A stretch of DNA of 64,000 nucleotides from DASSUW01 sp963792385 (GTDB lineage: Bacteria > Actinomycetota > Thermoleophilia > Solirubrobacterales > Solirubrobacteraceae): contig CAWBVZ010000007.1 of NCBI GenBank assembly GCA_963792385.1, forward strand, positions 558,001-622,000, in the 5' to 3' direction. Position numbers and translations under genes: made by a program. Positions 18,016 to 27,161 of the stretch are shown here, piece by piece; position 1 is the first letter of the stretch, and every line of letters starts with the position of its first letter. The notes under the pieces are model-generated. The model saw only the letters and a list, made by a program, of their open reading frames with translations. It did not search any database and was not told the DNA's origin.

Positions 18016-18452
18016 CGCCGGATCTCGTCCAGGTGGCCCACGTTCGCCCGGTCGTCGTCGTCAGGCGACGGCCGGGCGGCGAACCACGCATCGAGGATCT
18101 CGGCGAGCACCGCTTCCGACGTCGTGCGCAATGACAGCGCGAGCACGTTGGCGTCGTTCCACTTGCGCGCGCCGGCGGCCGTCTCGGCGTCGCCGCACAG
18201 CGCGGCGCGTACCCCGTCGACCTTGTTGGCGGCGATCGACGCGCCCGTGCCGGTCCAGCAGCACACGACGGCCTGGTCGGCGCGGCCATCGGCGACATCG
18301 CGAGCGGCAGCCTCGGACGCCCACGCCCAGTCGTCGCGCTCGCCCTCGGCGAGCGCGCCGTGCAGGAGCGGCTCGTGGCCGCGCGAGCGCAGCTGCTCGA
18401 CGACGGCGCCGGCCACGCCCGTGTTCTCGTCAGCGGCGACGGCGATCCGCAT
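18012..18452 (-). CDS. RpiB/LacA/LacB-family sugar-phosphate isomerase
   Basis: 146 residues. It starts MRIAVAADENTG and contains VVCCWTGTGASIAANKV, matching the family active-site Cys/Gly loop (usually C-G-[TS]-G-x-G; here CWTGTG), and RKWNDANVLALS. RpiB enzymes interconvert ribose 5-phosphate and ribulose 5-phosphate; LacAB members act on galactose 6-phosphate. The family His near residue 9-10 is replaced (DENTG), so the substrate may differ. ATG 18452 shares one base with the hyuB stop (TGATG). Confidence 0.82.
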   Translation of the reverse strand: MRIAVAADENTGVAGAVVEQLRSRGHEPLLHGALAEGERDDWAWASEAAARDVADGRADQAVVCCWTGTGASIAANKVDGVRAALCGDAETAAGARKWNDANVLALSLRTTSEAVLAEILDAWFAARPSPDDDDRANVGHLDEIRR

Positions 18453-19942
18453 CACGGCCTACCGTAGCCGCCGCCGCCCGGCGTCCGGATCGTGATCGTG
18501 TCGCCCGGCTGCAGGCTCACGCGCGCCTTCGGGCCGAGCGGGCGGCCGTTGAGGCGGTTCGTGCCCGGCCGGCCCGGCTCGCCGCCGGCGGCACCGCGCG
18601 GCGGGTGGCGGCGGCGGTCGGACAGGAGCGAGGCCTCGCACGGCTCGAGCACCGTTATCGCGCGGATCACGCCGTCGCCACCGCGATGGCGGCCGGCTCC
18701 GCCGCTGCCGGCGCGCAGCGCGTACCGCTCGACGCGCAGCGGATACGCGGCCTCGAGCGCCTCGACCGGGGTGTTGAGCGTGTTCGACATCGCCACGTGT
18801 ACTGCCGACGGTCCCGGGCCGGCGGCCGAGCCGCCCTGACCGCCGCCGATCGTCTCGTAGTACGTGAAGCGCGACGAGCCGAACGTGAGGTTGTTCATCG
18901 TCCCCTGGCCCTGCGCGGGCGCATCGACCGCCTTTCCGAACGCGCGCAGGAGGCAGTCGGCGATCCGGCTGGAGGTCTCGACGTTGCCCGCCACGACCGC
19001 GGCGGGCGGCCGCGCGTTCACGAGCGATCCCTCGGGCGCCGCCACCGCGATCGGGGCATACGCGCCGCCGGAGGCGGGTGCGTCCGGATCGGCGACCACG
19101 CGCAGCACGAAGCAGCACGCCGAGACCGTCACGGCGAGCGGGCAGTTGAGGTTGCCGCCGTGCTGCGGCGCCGTGCCGTCGAAGTCGACGCGCACCGCGT
19201 CCCCGTCGATCTCGACCGCCGCGCGGATCTCGAGGTCGCCCTCGGCCGCCTCGACCGTCTCGGTGGCGTCATAGCGCCCGTCCGGCATCTCGGCGATCGC
19301 GGCGCGGGTGCGCCGCTCGGCGTAGTCCCACACCTCGGCGCAGGCGCTGCGCCACCAGTCCGCTCCGCGGCGTCCGCACAGCTCCTCCACCCGGCGCTCG
19401 GCGAGTCGGTGCACGGCGAGCTGCGCGCGCAGGTCGCCGCGGCGCTCGTCGCCGGCGCGCGAGTTGGCGGCGATCAGGTCGATCAGCTCGCCGGTCAGGC
19501 GCATCGGCGGGAGGATCAGGCCCTCCTGGTGCAGCTCGGTCGAGTCGGCCGGCATCGACGCCGGGACCATCCCGCCGACGTCGGCGTGGTGGGCGCGCGA
19601 GGCGGCCCAGCCGAGCCGCTCGCCGTCCACGTCGATCGGCGACACGAGCGTGATGTCCGGGAGGTGCGAGCCGCCCAGGAACGGGTCGTTGAGCACCCAC
19701 ACGTCGCCGGGCGCGACGTCGTGTGCGCGGACGGCCGCGACCGACGCCGGGAGCGCGCCGAGGTGGACGGGAATGTGCTCGGCCTGGATCACGAGCCGGC
19801 CGGCGGCGTCGAACAGCGCGGTCGAGCAGTCGCGCCGCTCCTTGATGTTGGGCGACAGCGCGCTGTGGATCAGCGCAGTGCCCATCTCCTCCGCGATCCC
19901 GCGCAGCGAGCCGACCGCGACCTGGAGCTCGGCCGCGTTCAC
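18452..19942 (-). CDS. hyuB: Hydantoinase B/oxoprolinase-family protein
   Basis: 496-residue beta-type subunit of ATP-dependent hydantoinase, oxoprolinase or acetone carboxylase-like enzymes. Family landmarks are SPNIKERRDCSTALFD, GDVWVLNDPFLGGSHLPD, RAHHADVGGM and the C-terminal GGGGYG. The start GTG at 19942 overlaps the hyuA stop (GTGA). With HyuA it should form a cytoplasmic complex that opens a cyclic amide with ATP; the true substrate (hydantoin, 5-oxoproline or other) cannot be told. Confidence 0.9.
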   Translation of the reverse strand: MNAAELQVAVGSLRGIAEEMGTALIHSALSPNIKERRDCSTALFDAAGRLVIQAEHIPVHLGALPASVAAVRAHDVAPGDVWVLNDPFLGGSHLPDITLVSPIDVDGERLGWAASRAHHADVGGMVPASMPADSTELHQEGLILPPMRLTGELIDLIAANSRAGDERRGDLRAQLAVHRLAERRVEELCGRRGADWWRSACAEVWDYAERRTRAAIAEMPDGRYDATETVEAAEGDLEIRAAVEIDGDAVRVDFDGTAPQHGGNLNCPLAVTVSACCFVLRVVADPDAPASGGAYAPIAVAAPEGSLVNARPPAAVVAGNVETSSRIADCLLRAFGKAVDAPAQGQGTMNNLTFGSSRFTYYETIGGGQGGSAAGPGPSAVHVAMSNTLNTPVEALEAAYPLRVERYALRAGSGGAGRHRGGDGVIRAITVLEPCEASLLSDRRRHPPRGAAGGEPGRPGTNRLNGRPLGPKARVSLQPGDTITIRTPGGGGYGRP

Positions 19943-21870
19943 GTGTTCTCCAGCCTCAGGATTCCCTGCTCGTCGGCCGTCCCGGACCAGCCGGGCGGGA
20001 CGAGGCAGGTCGTCTCCGGGAACTCGACGATCGCCGGGCCCGCGACCGTGGTGCCCGGCGGCAGGCCGGTCCCGCTCAGCACCTCGGCCTTCACGTCCTC
20101 GCCGTCCCACCGGATCGACCGGCTCCCGCGCTCGACGTCGCCGCCGGCCGTAAGCCGGACCTCGGCGCCGGGCCGGACCGCAGCCGCGCGCAGCGTCACC
20201 AGTTCGACCGCCCGGTCCCGGTCGGCGTGGCCGTAGCGGCGCTCGTGCTCGGCGTGGAACGCGTCGGCGAGCCCATCAGGGTCGACGAAGGGGACCAGCA
20301 GCTCGAACGACTGGCCGGCGTAGCGCAGGTCGGCCGCGCCTCGTACCTCCTCCCCGTCCTCGGCGCCAGCGAGCTCGGCCACCGCCTGATCGAGTCCGTC
20401 CACCTCGGCCAGCGGTCGCAACAGGCTGCGCGAGGCGTCGCGGCGACGTTCCGCGGCCGCGAGCCCGACGGCGGACAGGACGCCGCTGGCGGGAAGGCAG
20501 AGCACCTGCGTCGCCCCGAGCTGGGCGGCGAGCTCGCACGCGTGCAGCGGCCCGGCGCCGCCGAACGCGATCAGCGCCGCGCCCGCTGGGTCGTGACCGC
20601 GCTCGACCGAGACCACGCGCAGCGCCTGCACCATCGCGTTCACCGTCACCGCGACCACGCCCTCGGCCGCATCCTCGGCCGACCCGATGCCGAGCGTCTC
20701 GAGCGCGGCGCGGGCGGCACCCACGTCGAGCCGCAGGCCGGCCGCGATCGGCGACTCCGCCGGCAGCCGCCCGAGCACCAGGTTCGCATCGGTCACGGTC
20801 GGCTCGGTGCCGCCGCGGCCGTAACACGCCGGGCCGGGATCGGCGCCCGCGCTGTGCGGCCCGACCCGCAGCGCACCGCCACTGTCCATCCACGCGATCG
20901 ACCCGCCGCCCGCGCTGACCGTGTGGATGTCGACCATCGGCAGCCGCACCGGCAGCCCGGCGACGCGCCGGTCGACCGTCAGCTCGGACTCGCCGCCGCC
21001 CTCGGCGAGGAAGAACGTGTCGCAGCTCGTGCCGCCCATGTCGAAGCCGAGCGCGGGCGCGTCGGCGACGATCCGCGCGGCGACCGCGCCGCCGGCCGGA
21101 CCCGACAGCAGCATCGCGGCCGGGTGCGCGGCCGCCTGGTCGAGCGTCGCCACGCCGCCCGAGGAGAGCATCACGTGCGGTTCCGGGAGGCCCGCCTCCG
21201 CGGTCGCGGCACGCAGCCGGCCGAGGTAGCGGCCGGTCGGCGGCCCGAGCGCGGCGTCGACCGTGGCCGTGGTGGCCCGCTCGAACTCACGCACCTCCGC
21301 CGCCACCTCGTGCGAGGCGACCACGAACGCGTCGGGCAGCGCCGCGCGCAGGATCTCCGCCACGCGCGCCTCGTGCGCGGGGTCGAGGAACGCGAACAGC
21401 AGGCACACGGCGACCGCCTCGGCGCGCTCGCGGGCGAGCCGCCGCGCGGCGCGGTGCACGCTCTCCTCGTCGAGCGCGCGCAGCACGCCCGCGGGCCCCA
21501 TCCGCTCGTCGACCTCGACACACAGCCGACGCTTGACCACCGGCGGGGTCGGCGCCTCGTGCAGGCGGTAGAGGCTGGGCCGTGCCTGGCGGCCGAGGAA
21601 CAGCAGGTCGCGGAACCCCTTGGTGGTGACGAGCGCGGTGCGCGCGAGCCGCCGCTCGAGCAGCGCGTTGGTGGCGACCGTCGAGCCGTGCACGAAATGC
21701 GTCACCGCGCCCGGCTCGACGCCGGCGCGCTCGAGCACCTCGCGCGCGGCCGCGACCACGCCCTCCTCCTGGCTCGGCGTCGACAACACCTTCGCCGTCG
21801 TCATGCCGTCGGGGCCGACCAGCACCGCGTCCGTGAACGTGCCGCCGACGTCGACCCCGAGCGCACTCAT
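19939..21870 (-). CDS. hyuA: Hydantoinase A/oxoprolinase-family ATPase subunit
   Basis: 643 residues. The N-terminal ASKHA-type ATP-binding motif GVDVGGTFTDAVL opens the protein, followed by HGSTVATNALLER, LGFDMGGTSCD, and SAGGGSIAW with GADPGPACYGRGG, all typical of HyuA. The C-terminal domain is complete. It overlaps the FAD oxidoreductase stop (ATGA) and the hyuB start (GTGA). Partner of HyuB. Confidence 0.92.
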   Translation of the reverse strand: MSALGVDVGGTFTDAVLVGPDGMTTAKVLSTPSQEEGVVAAAREVLERAGVEPGAVTHFVHGSTVATNALLERRLARTALVTTKGFRDLLFLGRQARPSLYRLHEAPTPPVVKRRLCVEVDERMGPAGVLRALDEESVHRAARRLARERAEAVAVCLLFAFLDPAHEARVAEILRAALPDAFVVASHEVAAEVREFERATTATVDAALGPPTGRYLGRLRAATAEAGLPEPHVMLSSGGVATLDQAAAHPAAMLLSGPAGGAVAARIVADAPALGFDMGGTSCDTFFLAEGGGESELTVDRRVAGLPVRLPMVDIHTVSAGGGSIAWMDSGGALRVGPHSAGADPGPACYGRGGTEPTVTDANLVLGRLPAESPIAAGLRLDVGAARAALETLGIGSAEDAAEGVVAVTVNAMVQALRVVSVERGHDPAGAALIAFGGAGPLHACELAAQLGATQVLCLPASGVLSAVGLAAAERRRDASRSLLRPLAEVDGLDQAVAELAGAEDGEEVRGAADLRYAGQSFELLVPFVDPDGLADAFHAEHERRYGHADRDRAVELVTLRAAAVRPGAEVRLTAGGDVERGSRSIRWDGEDVKAEVLSGTGLPPGTTVAGPAIVEFPETTCLVPPGWSGTADEQGILRLENT

Positions 21871-23201
21871 TCGAGCACGGCCGCGGCGGCCTGGTCGCCG
21901 AGGCGCACGGCGTAGTTGGTGCCCCGGTCCTCGGGATAGACCTGCGTCGTGTTGGCGAGCACGAGCCCGGGCGCGGGCGTCTTGAGCGCCGGGATCCGCT
22001 CGTGGTAGCCGACCGTGACGATCGGCTGCGCGGCCGGCTCGCGGTGCAGCCACAACGCCTTCACCCACGAGCGGTCGAACGCCGGGTTGACGCGCTGGAG
22101 CCCGGGCAGGTAGCGCTCCAGCAGCGCGTCGCCGTCGAGTCCGAGCAGCTCGTGGCCGTGCTCGAGGTAGTTGGCGACGTACAGGAAGCGGCGCCCGTCG
22201 TAGCGCGCCGGCTCGACGAAGTTGGTGTGCTCGATCAGCCCGACGAATGGAAGCTCGCGGTCGGCGACGTTGGTCCAGTAGAAGCCCGAGAACGGGCGGT
22301 CGAGCTCGAGCAGGAGGCACAGCGCCGCGAAGTACTCGATCGAGCGCAGTCCGGCGAGGTAGTCGTCCGGCAGCAGGCCGGGCGCGAGCATCCGCTCGAA
22401 CACGTCGTTCGGCACCGTCGCGAGGACGCGGTCGTAGCGCTCGGCGCCGTCGGGCGTGAACGCCTGCGGGTCGTGGCCGGCGCGGAACGACCCGGACGCG
22501 CCGGCCGTGACCTCGAAGCCGGGTCCGATGCGCACGGCCGGCCGGTCGATCAGCACACGCCCGCCGCGCGACTCGATCTCCCGCTGCAGCCGCTCGAACA
22601 GCGGCTCCCACGAGCGGCCGGGATATCCGAGGTGCTCCTCGCGCGCGTCCTCCCCGCGGCGCAGCCGCAGCTTGTTCCAGATCCACACCATCGCGATCTC
22701 GTCCGCGCGCGCGCCGAACTTGCCGCGGAGCATCGGCCCCCACACCTCGCGCCACGCCGCCTTGCCCATGCGCCGCTCGATCCACGCGCGCGCCGTGATG
22801 CGCTCGTACGGCGCCTGGTCGTTCGCGAGCCGCTGCAGGAGGAGCACGGCAGCGCCCATCCGCACGCGCGAGAGCAGCGGCAGCGGGCCGAACCGCAGCA
22901 GGTCGCCCGGCGTCGTGAACGGCCACTGGCGGCCGTGCGCGAACATCGCGACGCTCGACGGCCGCCACTCGAGCTCGTCCGGCATCCCGAGCTCCTCGTA
23001 CAGCGCGGCGATGTGCCGGTCGGTGGTGAACAGGTGGTGGTAGTAGCGCTCCAGCCGGTGGCCGCCGCCGACGTCGATCGTCGCGGCCTGGCCGCCGAGG
23101 CCGGGCCAGCGCTCGTAGACGTCGACCTCGTGGCCGGCGGCGGTGAGCCGGTAGGCGGCGACCAGCCCTGCGACGCCCGCGCCGATGACGGCGATCCTCA
23201 C
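21867..23201 (-). CDS. FAD-dependent oxidoreductase of the amine oxidase/protoporphyrinogen-oxidase-like type
   Basis: 444 residues. An N-terminal FAD Rossmann motif (VIGAGVAGLVAAYRL, then VDVYERWPGLGGQAA) is followed by GGHRLERYYHHLF and a C-terminal FAD-contact region (NTTQVYPEDRGTNYAVRLGD). It is close in layout to NAD(P)/FAD-dependent desaturase-like or UDP-galactopyranose-mutase-like oxidoreductases placed next to GtrB-type glycosyltransferases in actinobacteria. GTG start 23201 overlaps the glycosyltransferase stop (GTGA). Likely acts on a polyprenyl- or nucleotide-linked sugar or a lipid; inference only. Confidence 0.82.
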   Translation of the reverse strand: MRIAVIGAGVAGLVAAYRLTAAGHEVDVYERWPGLGGQAATIDVGGGHRLERYYHHLFTTDRHIAALYEELGMPDELEWRPSSVAMFAHGRQWPFTTPGDLLRFGPLPLLSRVRMGAAVLLLQRLANDQAPYERITARAWIERRMGKAAWREVWGPMLRGKFGARADEIAMVWIWNKLRLRRGEDAREEHLGYPGRSWEPLFERLQREIESRGGRVLIDRPAVRIGPGFEVTAGASGSFRAGHDPQAFTPDGAERYDRVLATVPNDVFERMLAPGLLPDDYLAGLRSIEYFAALCLLLELDRPFSGFYWTNVADRELPFVGLIEHTNFVEPARYDGRRFLYVANYLEHGHELLGLDGDALLERYLPGLQRVNPAFDRSWVKALWLHREPAAQPIVTVGYHERIPALKTPAPGLVLANTTQVYPEDRGTNYAVRLGDQAAAAVLE

Positions 23202-24133
23202 TTGTCGAGGTTCGTCCGGTCGCGCACGACGTACAGCGGCCGGCGCTTGACCTCGTCGTAGATGCGCCCGACGTACTCGCCGATGATCCCGACGCAGATC
23301 AGCTGGATCCCGCCGAGCAGCAGGATCGCCACGATCACCGACGGGACGCCGCGGTCGTAGATGTCCGCGTAGCGAGCGACCACGGTGAGCGGGATCGCGA
23401 TGAACGCGAGCGCCGAGCACGCGAACCCGAGCAGCGTCGCGAACTGGAGCGGGCGGTACGAGAAGCTCGTGATCGCGTCGAAGCTGAAGCGCAGCATCTT
23501 GCGCAGCGTGAACTTCGTCCGCCCGGCCGAGCGGGCCTCGCGCTGGAACGTGACGGCTGTCTGGTTGAAGCCGACCCAGACGCTCATCCCGCGGAGGAAG
23601 CGGTTGCGCTCGGGCATCGCCAGCAGGGCGTCGAGCGCGCGGCGGTCCATCAGCCGGAAATCGCCGGACTCGGGCGTGAGGTCGATGTCCGCCAGCCGGC
23701 CGAACAGGCGATAGAACCAGCTCGCGGTCATGCGCTTGAACGCCGTCTCCCCCTCGCGCGCACGCCGCACTGCGTAGACGACGTCCGCGCCCCCGCGCCA
23801 GGCCTCGACCATCTCCGGGATCAGCTCGGGCGGGTCCTGGAGGTCGCCGTCGAGCATCACGACCACGTCGCCGCTGGCGTGCTCGAGCGCGGCGGTCAGC
23901 GCCGCCTGGTGGCCGAAGTTGCGCGACAGCGTGACGACCTTCACCCGCTCGTCGTCCTGCGCGAGGTCGGTGAGCACGGCGGCGGTGCGGTCGTTGCTGC
24001 CGTCGTCGACGATCACCAGCTCGAACGGGACGTCGCCGAGTGCCGCCACCACGCGGGCGTGGAACTTCGGGGCGGTGTCCTCCTCGTCGTGCATCGGCGC
24101 GGCGACGGACAGCAGTGCGAGCTCGCGAGCCAT
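23198..24133 (-). CDS. Family 2 glycosyltransferase, polyprenyl-phosphate sugar synthase (GtrB/DPM1-like)
   Basis: 311-residue membrane-anchored inverting GT-A enzyme. Catalytic motifs are ELVIVDDGSNDRT, MLDGDLQDPPELIP (DxD-like) and SGDFRLMDRRAL, and two C-terminal membrane helices lie at about residues 225-285, ending in the conserved GEYVGRIYDEVKRRPLY. Members transfer glucose or mannose from a nucleotide sugar to undecaprenyl phosphate. ATG 24133 (MARELALLSVAAPMHDEE) is preferred; only 22 bp separate it from the divergent proline dehydrogenase. First gene of the six-gene chain. Confidence 0.9.
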   Translation of the reverse strand: MARELALLSVAAPMHDEEDTAPKFHARVVAALGDVPFELVIVDDGSNDRTAAVLTDLAQDDERVKVVTLSRNFGHQAALTAALEHASGDVVVMLDGDLQDPPELIPEMVEAWRGGADVVYAVRRAREGETAFKRMTASWFYRLFGRLADIDLTPESGDFRLMDRRALDALLAMPERNRFLRGMSVWVGFNQTAVTFQREARSAGRTKFTLRKMLRFSFDAITSFSYRPLQFATLLGFACSALAFIAIPLTVVARYADIYDRGVPSVIVAILLLGGIQLICVGIIGEYVGRIYDEVKRRPLYVVRDRTNLDK

Positions 24134-24155
24134 ATGGGTCGTAATGTTCTCTGAC

Positions 24156-25523
24156 ATGGTGGACGAGCGCGCGCTGGAGACCGAACTGCTCGCGGTCGGC
24201 GGCCGTCTCGGCGCGGCGATGCCGGTGACGCGGAACCCGCTGAAGGCATTCGACGAGAAGGCGATGGACCTCGCCTCGGCGGACGCCGAGCTGAAGGCGG
24301 CGCTGTTCCGCTTCGTCGACGTCGTGCCCGCCTGTCGCAACCTCGACGATCTCGCGCGCCACCTCACCGGCTTCCTCGGCGAGGTCGAGCAGCCACCGCC
24401 GCCCGTGGGAGTGGCGATGCGGATGGGCAACTCGAAGGCGGGCCGGACCGCGCTCGGCGCGGCCGCCGCGGCCGGCGTCAAGCACATGGCGCACCGCTTC
24501 ATCGTCGGCGAGGACCCGAAGGCGGCGCTCGGGGTGCTGCGCGACCTGTTCAAGGACGGCGTCGCGTCGTCGGTCGACCTGCTCGGCGAGGCGACCGTCA
24601 CCCAGGCCGAGGCGCAGCGCTACGCCGACCGCTGCGCCGACGCGCTCGACACGCTGGTGGGCGCTGCCCGCCGCTGGCCCGACCGCCCGCAGCTCGAGCA
24701 CGACAGCGCCGGCGTGCTCCCGCGCGCGAACCTGTCGGTGAAGGTGTCCGCTTTGACGCCGTTACTGCGGCCGGACGCCCCGGAGCGCGGCAAGCGCGAC
24801 GCTGCCGACCGGTTGCGGCCACTGCTGCGGCGCGCGAACGAACTCGGCGCTCACCTGCACATCGACATGGAGTCGATGGACTCGCGCGACGCCGTGCTCG
24901 AGCTGATCCTCGAGCTGCTGAGCGAGGACGAGTTCCGCTCCGGCCCCTCGGCCGGGCTCGTGCTCCAGGCCTACCTGCGCGACTCGCCGCAGGCGCTCGA
25001 CACGATTCTCGAGTGGCTCGGGCGCGTCGAGCGCGCCCACCCGCTGACCGTGCGGCTGGTGAAGGGCGCCTACTGGGACCACGAGATCGTGCAGGCGCGC
25101 CAGCACGGCTGGGACATGCCGGTGTTCGACGTGAAGGCCGACTGCGACCTGAACTTCGAGCTCCTCACGCGCCGGCTGCTCGACGCCCGCGGCGATGGGC
25201 ACGGCATCCGCGTCGCCGTCGCCTCCCACAACCTGCGCTCGGTCAGCCACGCGATCGCCTACAACCGCCTCTCGGGCGGAACCGACCAGGACCTCGAGCT
25301 GCAGGTGCTGCGCGGCCTCGGCGACCCGCTCCAGACGGCGATCGCCCGCCAGGGCCTGCGCGTGCGCACCTACTGCCCGGTCGGCGACCTCGTGGCCGGC
25401 ATGGCCTACCTCGTGCGGCGGCTGCTGGAGAACACCTCGAACGACTCGTTCCTGCACGAGCAGGCCCGTGGCGCCGCGCTCGAGGAGCTTCTGGCCAAAC
25501 CCGTCGCCTCGGCGCCCGCTTGA
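24156..25523 (+). CDS. Proline dehydrogenase (monofunctional PutA N-type)
   Basis: 455-residue FAD enzyme that oxidises L-proline to delta-1-pyrroline-5-carboxylate. Visible motifs: NLSVKVSAL, HLHIDMES, LRLVKGAYWDHE-like region (TVRLVKGAYWDHEI), VAVASHN and RTYCPVGDLVAGMAYLVRRLLEN with the C-terminal substrate-binding Arg pair. The next gene is the P5C dehydrogenase, so the pair converts proline to glutamate. The larger size than Bacillus PutB (about 300 residues) is due to an N-terminal helical extension of about 150 residues, as in PutA-like versions. Confidence 0.93.
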   Translation: MVDERALETELLAVGGRLGAAMPVTRNPLKAFDEKAMDLASADAELKAALFRFVDVVPACRNLDDLARHLTGFLGEVEQPPPPVGVAMRMGNSKAGRTALGAAAAAGVKHMAHRFIVGEDPKAALGVLRDLFKDGVASSVDLLGEATVTQAEAQRYADRCADALDTLVGAARRWPDRPQLEHDSAGVLPRANLSVKVSALTPLLRPDAPERGKRDAADRLRPLLRRANELGAHLHIDMESMDSRDAVLELILELLSEDEFRSGPSAGLVLQAYLRDSPQALDTILEWLGRVERAHPLTVRLVKGAYWDHEIVQARQHGWDMPVFDVKADCDLNFELLTRRLLDARGDGHGIRVAVASHNLRSVSHAIAYNRLSGGTDQDLELQVLRGLGDPLQTAIARQGLRVRTYCPVGDLVAGMAYLVRRLLENTSNDSFLHEQARGAALEELLAKPVASAPA

Positions 25524-25524
25524 A

Positions 25525-25591
25525 CGAACGTCAACCCCGGCATTTAGGGAGGCGAGCCGGAACCTCCCCACCCAGCAGCAGTTGACGTTCG
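25525..25591. repeat. Nested palindromic intergenic repeat, copy 2
   Basis: Fills the gap between the proline dehydrogenase stop and the P5C dehydrogenase start. Outer arms CGAACGTCAAC (25525-25535) and GTTGACGTTCG (25581-25591) are a perfect 11-bp inverted repeat; GGGAGG (25547-25552) and CCTCCC (25563-25568) form an inner stem. The flanks CGGCATTTAGGGAG and ACCCAGCAGCAGTTGACGTT match those of copy 1 at 12370-12498, while the interior differs. It could attenuate or process the bicistronic message. Confidence 0.75.
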
Positions 25592-25601
25592 CCGGGATAT
25601 C

Positions 25602-27161
25602 GTGACCGCCGAGATGAAGGACTTCGCCAACGAGCCGATCCTGGAGCTGCGCCGCGGAGCGGTGCGATCACAACTGGCCGGCGCCGTGGCCGAGCACGAC
25701 GCGCGCGGGCCGGTGAAGGTGCCAGTGTGGATCGGCGACGACCGCCGTGAGGGCTCGGACATCGTCTCCACCGACCCCGGGAAGCCCGATCGCGTGGTGG
25801 CCGAGGCGGCTGCGGCGCGGCCCGGCGATGTCGACGCCGCGCTTGGTGCCGCGCGGCCGTGGACGGCACCGGCGGCCGAGCGCGCCGCGGTGCTGCTGCG
25901 CGCCGCCCAGTGGCTGCGCGACCGCCGCCTGGAGGTCGCGGCGCTGGCAGTGCGCGAGTGCGCGAAGCCGTGGCCCGAGGCCGACGCCGACGTGTGCGAG
26001 GCGATCGACTTCCTGGAGTACTACGCGCGCGGGGCGATCGACCTCGCGCAGGGCGCTCCGCTGCTCCAGCCGCCGGGCGAGCGCAACGAGCTGCGCTGGG
26101 ATCCGCGCGGCATCGTCGCGGTGATCTCGCCGTGGAACTTCCCGGTCGCGATCGCGTGCGGGATGACCGCCGCGGGCCTGGCGACCGGCAACGCCGTGAT
26201 CCTCAAGCCGGCCGAGCAGTCGCCCGGCTGCGGGTACGTGCTCACGCGCGCGCTGCGCGAGTCCGGCGTGCCGGCGAGCGCACTCGCGCTGCTGCCCGGC
26301 GAGGGCGACGTCGGCGCCGCGCTCGTCCGCGACCCGCGCGTGCACACGATCGCGTTCACCGGCTCCAACAAGGTCGGGCTCGACATCGTGCGCGCCGCCG
26401 CCGAGACCCCGCCCGGCCAGAAGCACCTGAAGCGCGTCGTCGCCGAGATGGGCGGCAAGAACTGCGTGATCGTGGACTCCGACGCCGACCTCGACGACGT
26501 CGTGCCCGCGCTCGTCAAGTCCGCGTTCCTGTTCGCCGGCCAGAAGTGCTCGGCCGCCGCGCGCGTGCTCTGCCACGAAGCGACCCACGACGCGCTCGTC
26601 GAGCGCCTGGCGGGCGCGATCGAGGTGCTCCACGTCGGCCAGGCGGAGGACCTCGAGATCGACGTCGGCCCGGTGATCGAGCAGGAGGCGCAGGAGCGCG
26701 TGGCGCGCTACGCCGCCGAGGCCGAGCGCAGCGGACGGATCGCCGCGCGCGCACTGACCGTCCCGGACGGCGGCGGCTGGTTCGCCGCGCCGACGCTCGC
26801 CGCCGACCTGCCGGAGGACTCGCCGGTTCTCACCGAGGAGATCTTCGGGCCGCTGTTGGCGATCGAGCGCGTGCGCGACGTTGACGACGCGTGCGACCGC
26901 GTCGACGCCTCCCCGTTCGCCCTCACGGGCGGCCTGTTCGCGCGCAACCCGGACACCGTCGACCGCGTGATCGAGCGCTCACCGGTCGGCAACCTGTACG
27001 TCAACCGCGCGATCACGGGCGCGATGGTCGCCCGCCAGCCGTTCGGCGGCAACCGACTCTCCGGCACCGGCACGAAGGCCGGCGGCCCGGGCTACCTGCT
27101 GCAGTTCGTCGAGCCGCGCGTGGTCACCGAGAACACCATGCGCCACGGCCTCGTGGTCTAG
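25602..27161 (+). CDS. pruA: Delta-1-pyrroline-5-carboxylate dehydrogenase (aldehyde dehydrogenase family)
   Basis: 519 residues. NAD(P)-dependent oxidation of glutamate semialdehyde/P5C to glutamate. Motifs: SPWNFPVAIACGM and LKPAEQSP (cofactor binding), FTGSNKVG, the general base Glu in VAEMGGKN, the nucleophile Cys in FAGQKCSAAAR, EEIFGPLLA and the C-terminal PFGGNRLSGTG. Start is GTG 25602 or the in-frame ATG at 25614. It follows the proline dehydrogenase gene after the palindromic repeat. Confidence 0.94.
   Translation: MTAEMKDFANEPILELRRGAVRSQLAGAVAEHDARGPVKVPVWIGDDRREGSDIVSTDPGKPDRVVAEAAAARPGDVDAALGAARPWTAPAAERAAVLLRAAQWLRDRRLEVAALAVRECAKPWPEADADVCEAIDFLEYYARGAIDLAQGAPLLQPPGERNELRWDPRGIVAVISPWNFPVAIACGMTAAGLATGNAVILKPAEQSPGCGYVLTRALRESGVPASALALLPGEGDVGAALVRDPRVHTIAFTGSNKVGLDIVRAAAETPPGQKHLKRVVAEMGGKNCVIVDSDADLDDVVPALVKSAFLFAGQKCSAAARVLCHEATHDALVERLAGAIEVLHVGQAEDLEIDVGPVIEQEAQERVARYAAEAERSGRIAARALTVPDGGGWFAAPTLAADLPEDSPVLTEEIFGPLLAIERVRDVDDACDRVDASPFALTGGLFARNPDTVDRVIERSPVGNLYVNRAITGAMVARQPFGGNRLSGTGTKAGGPGYLLQFVEPRVVTENTMRHGLVV

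Noticed and set aside
17939..20236. A 765-residue plus-strand open frame over the RpiB and hyuB genes
   Set aside because: Composition is typical of an antisense shadow; the minus strand encodes recognisable family motifs.
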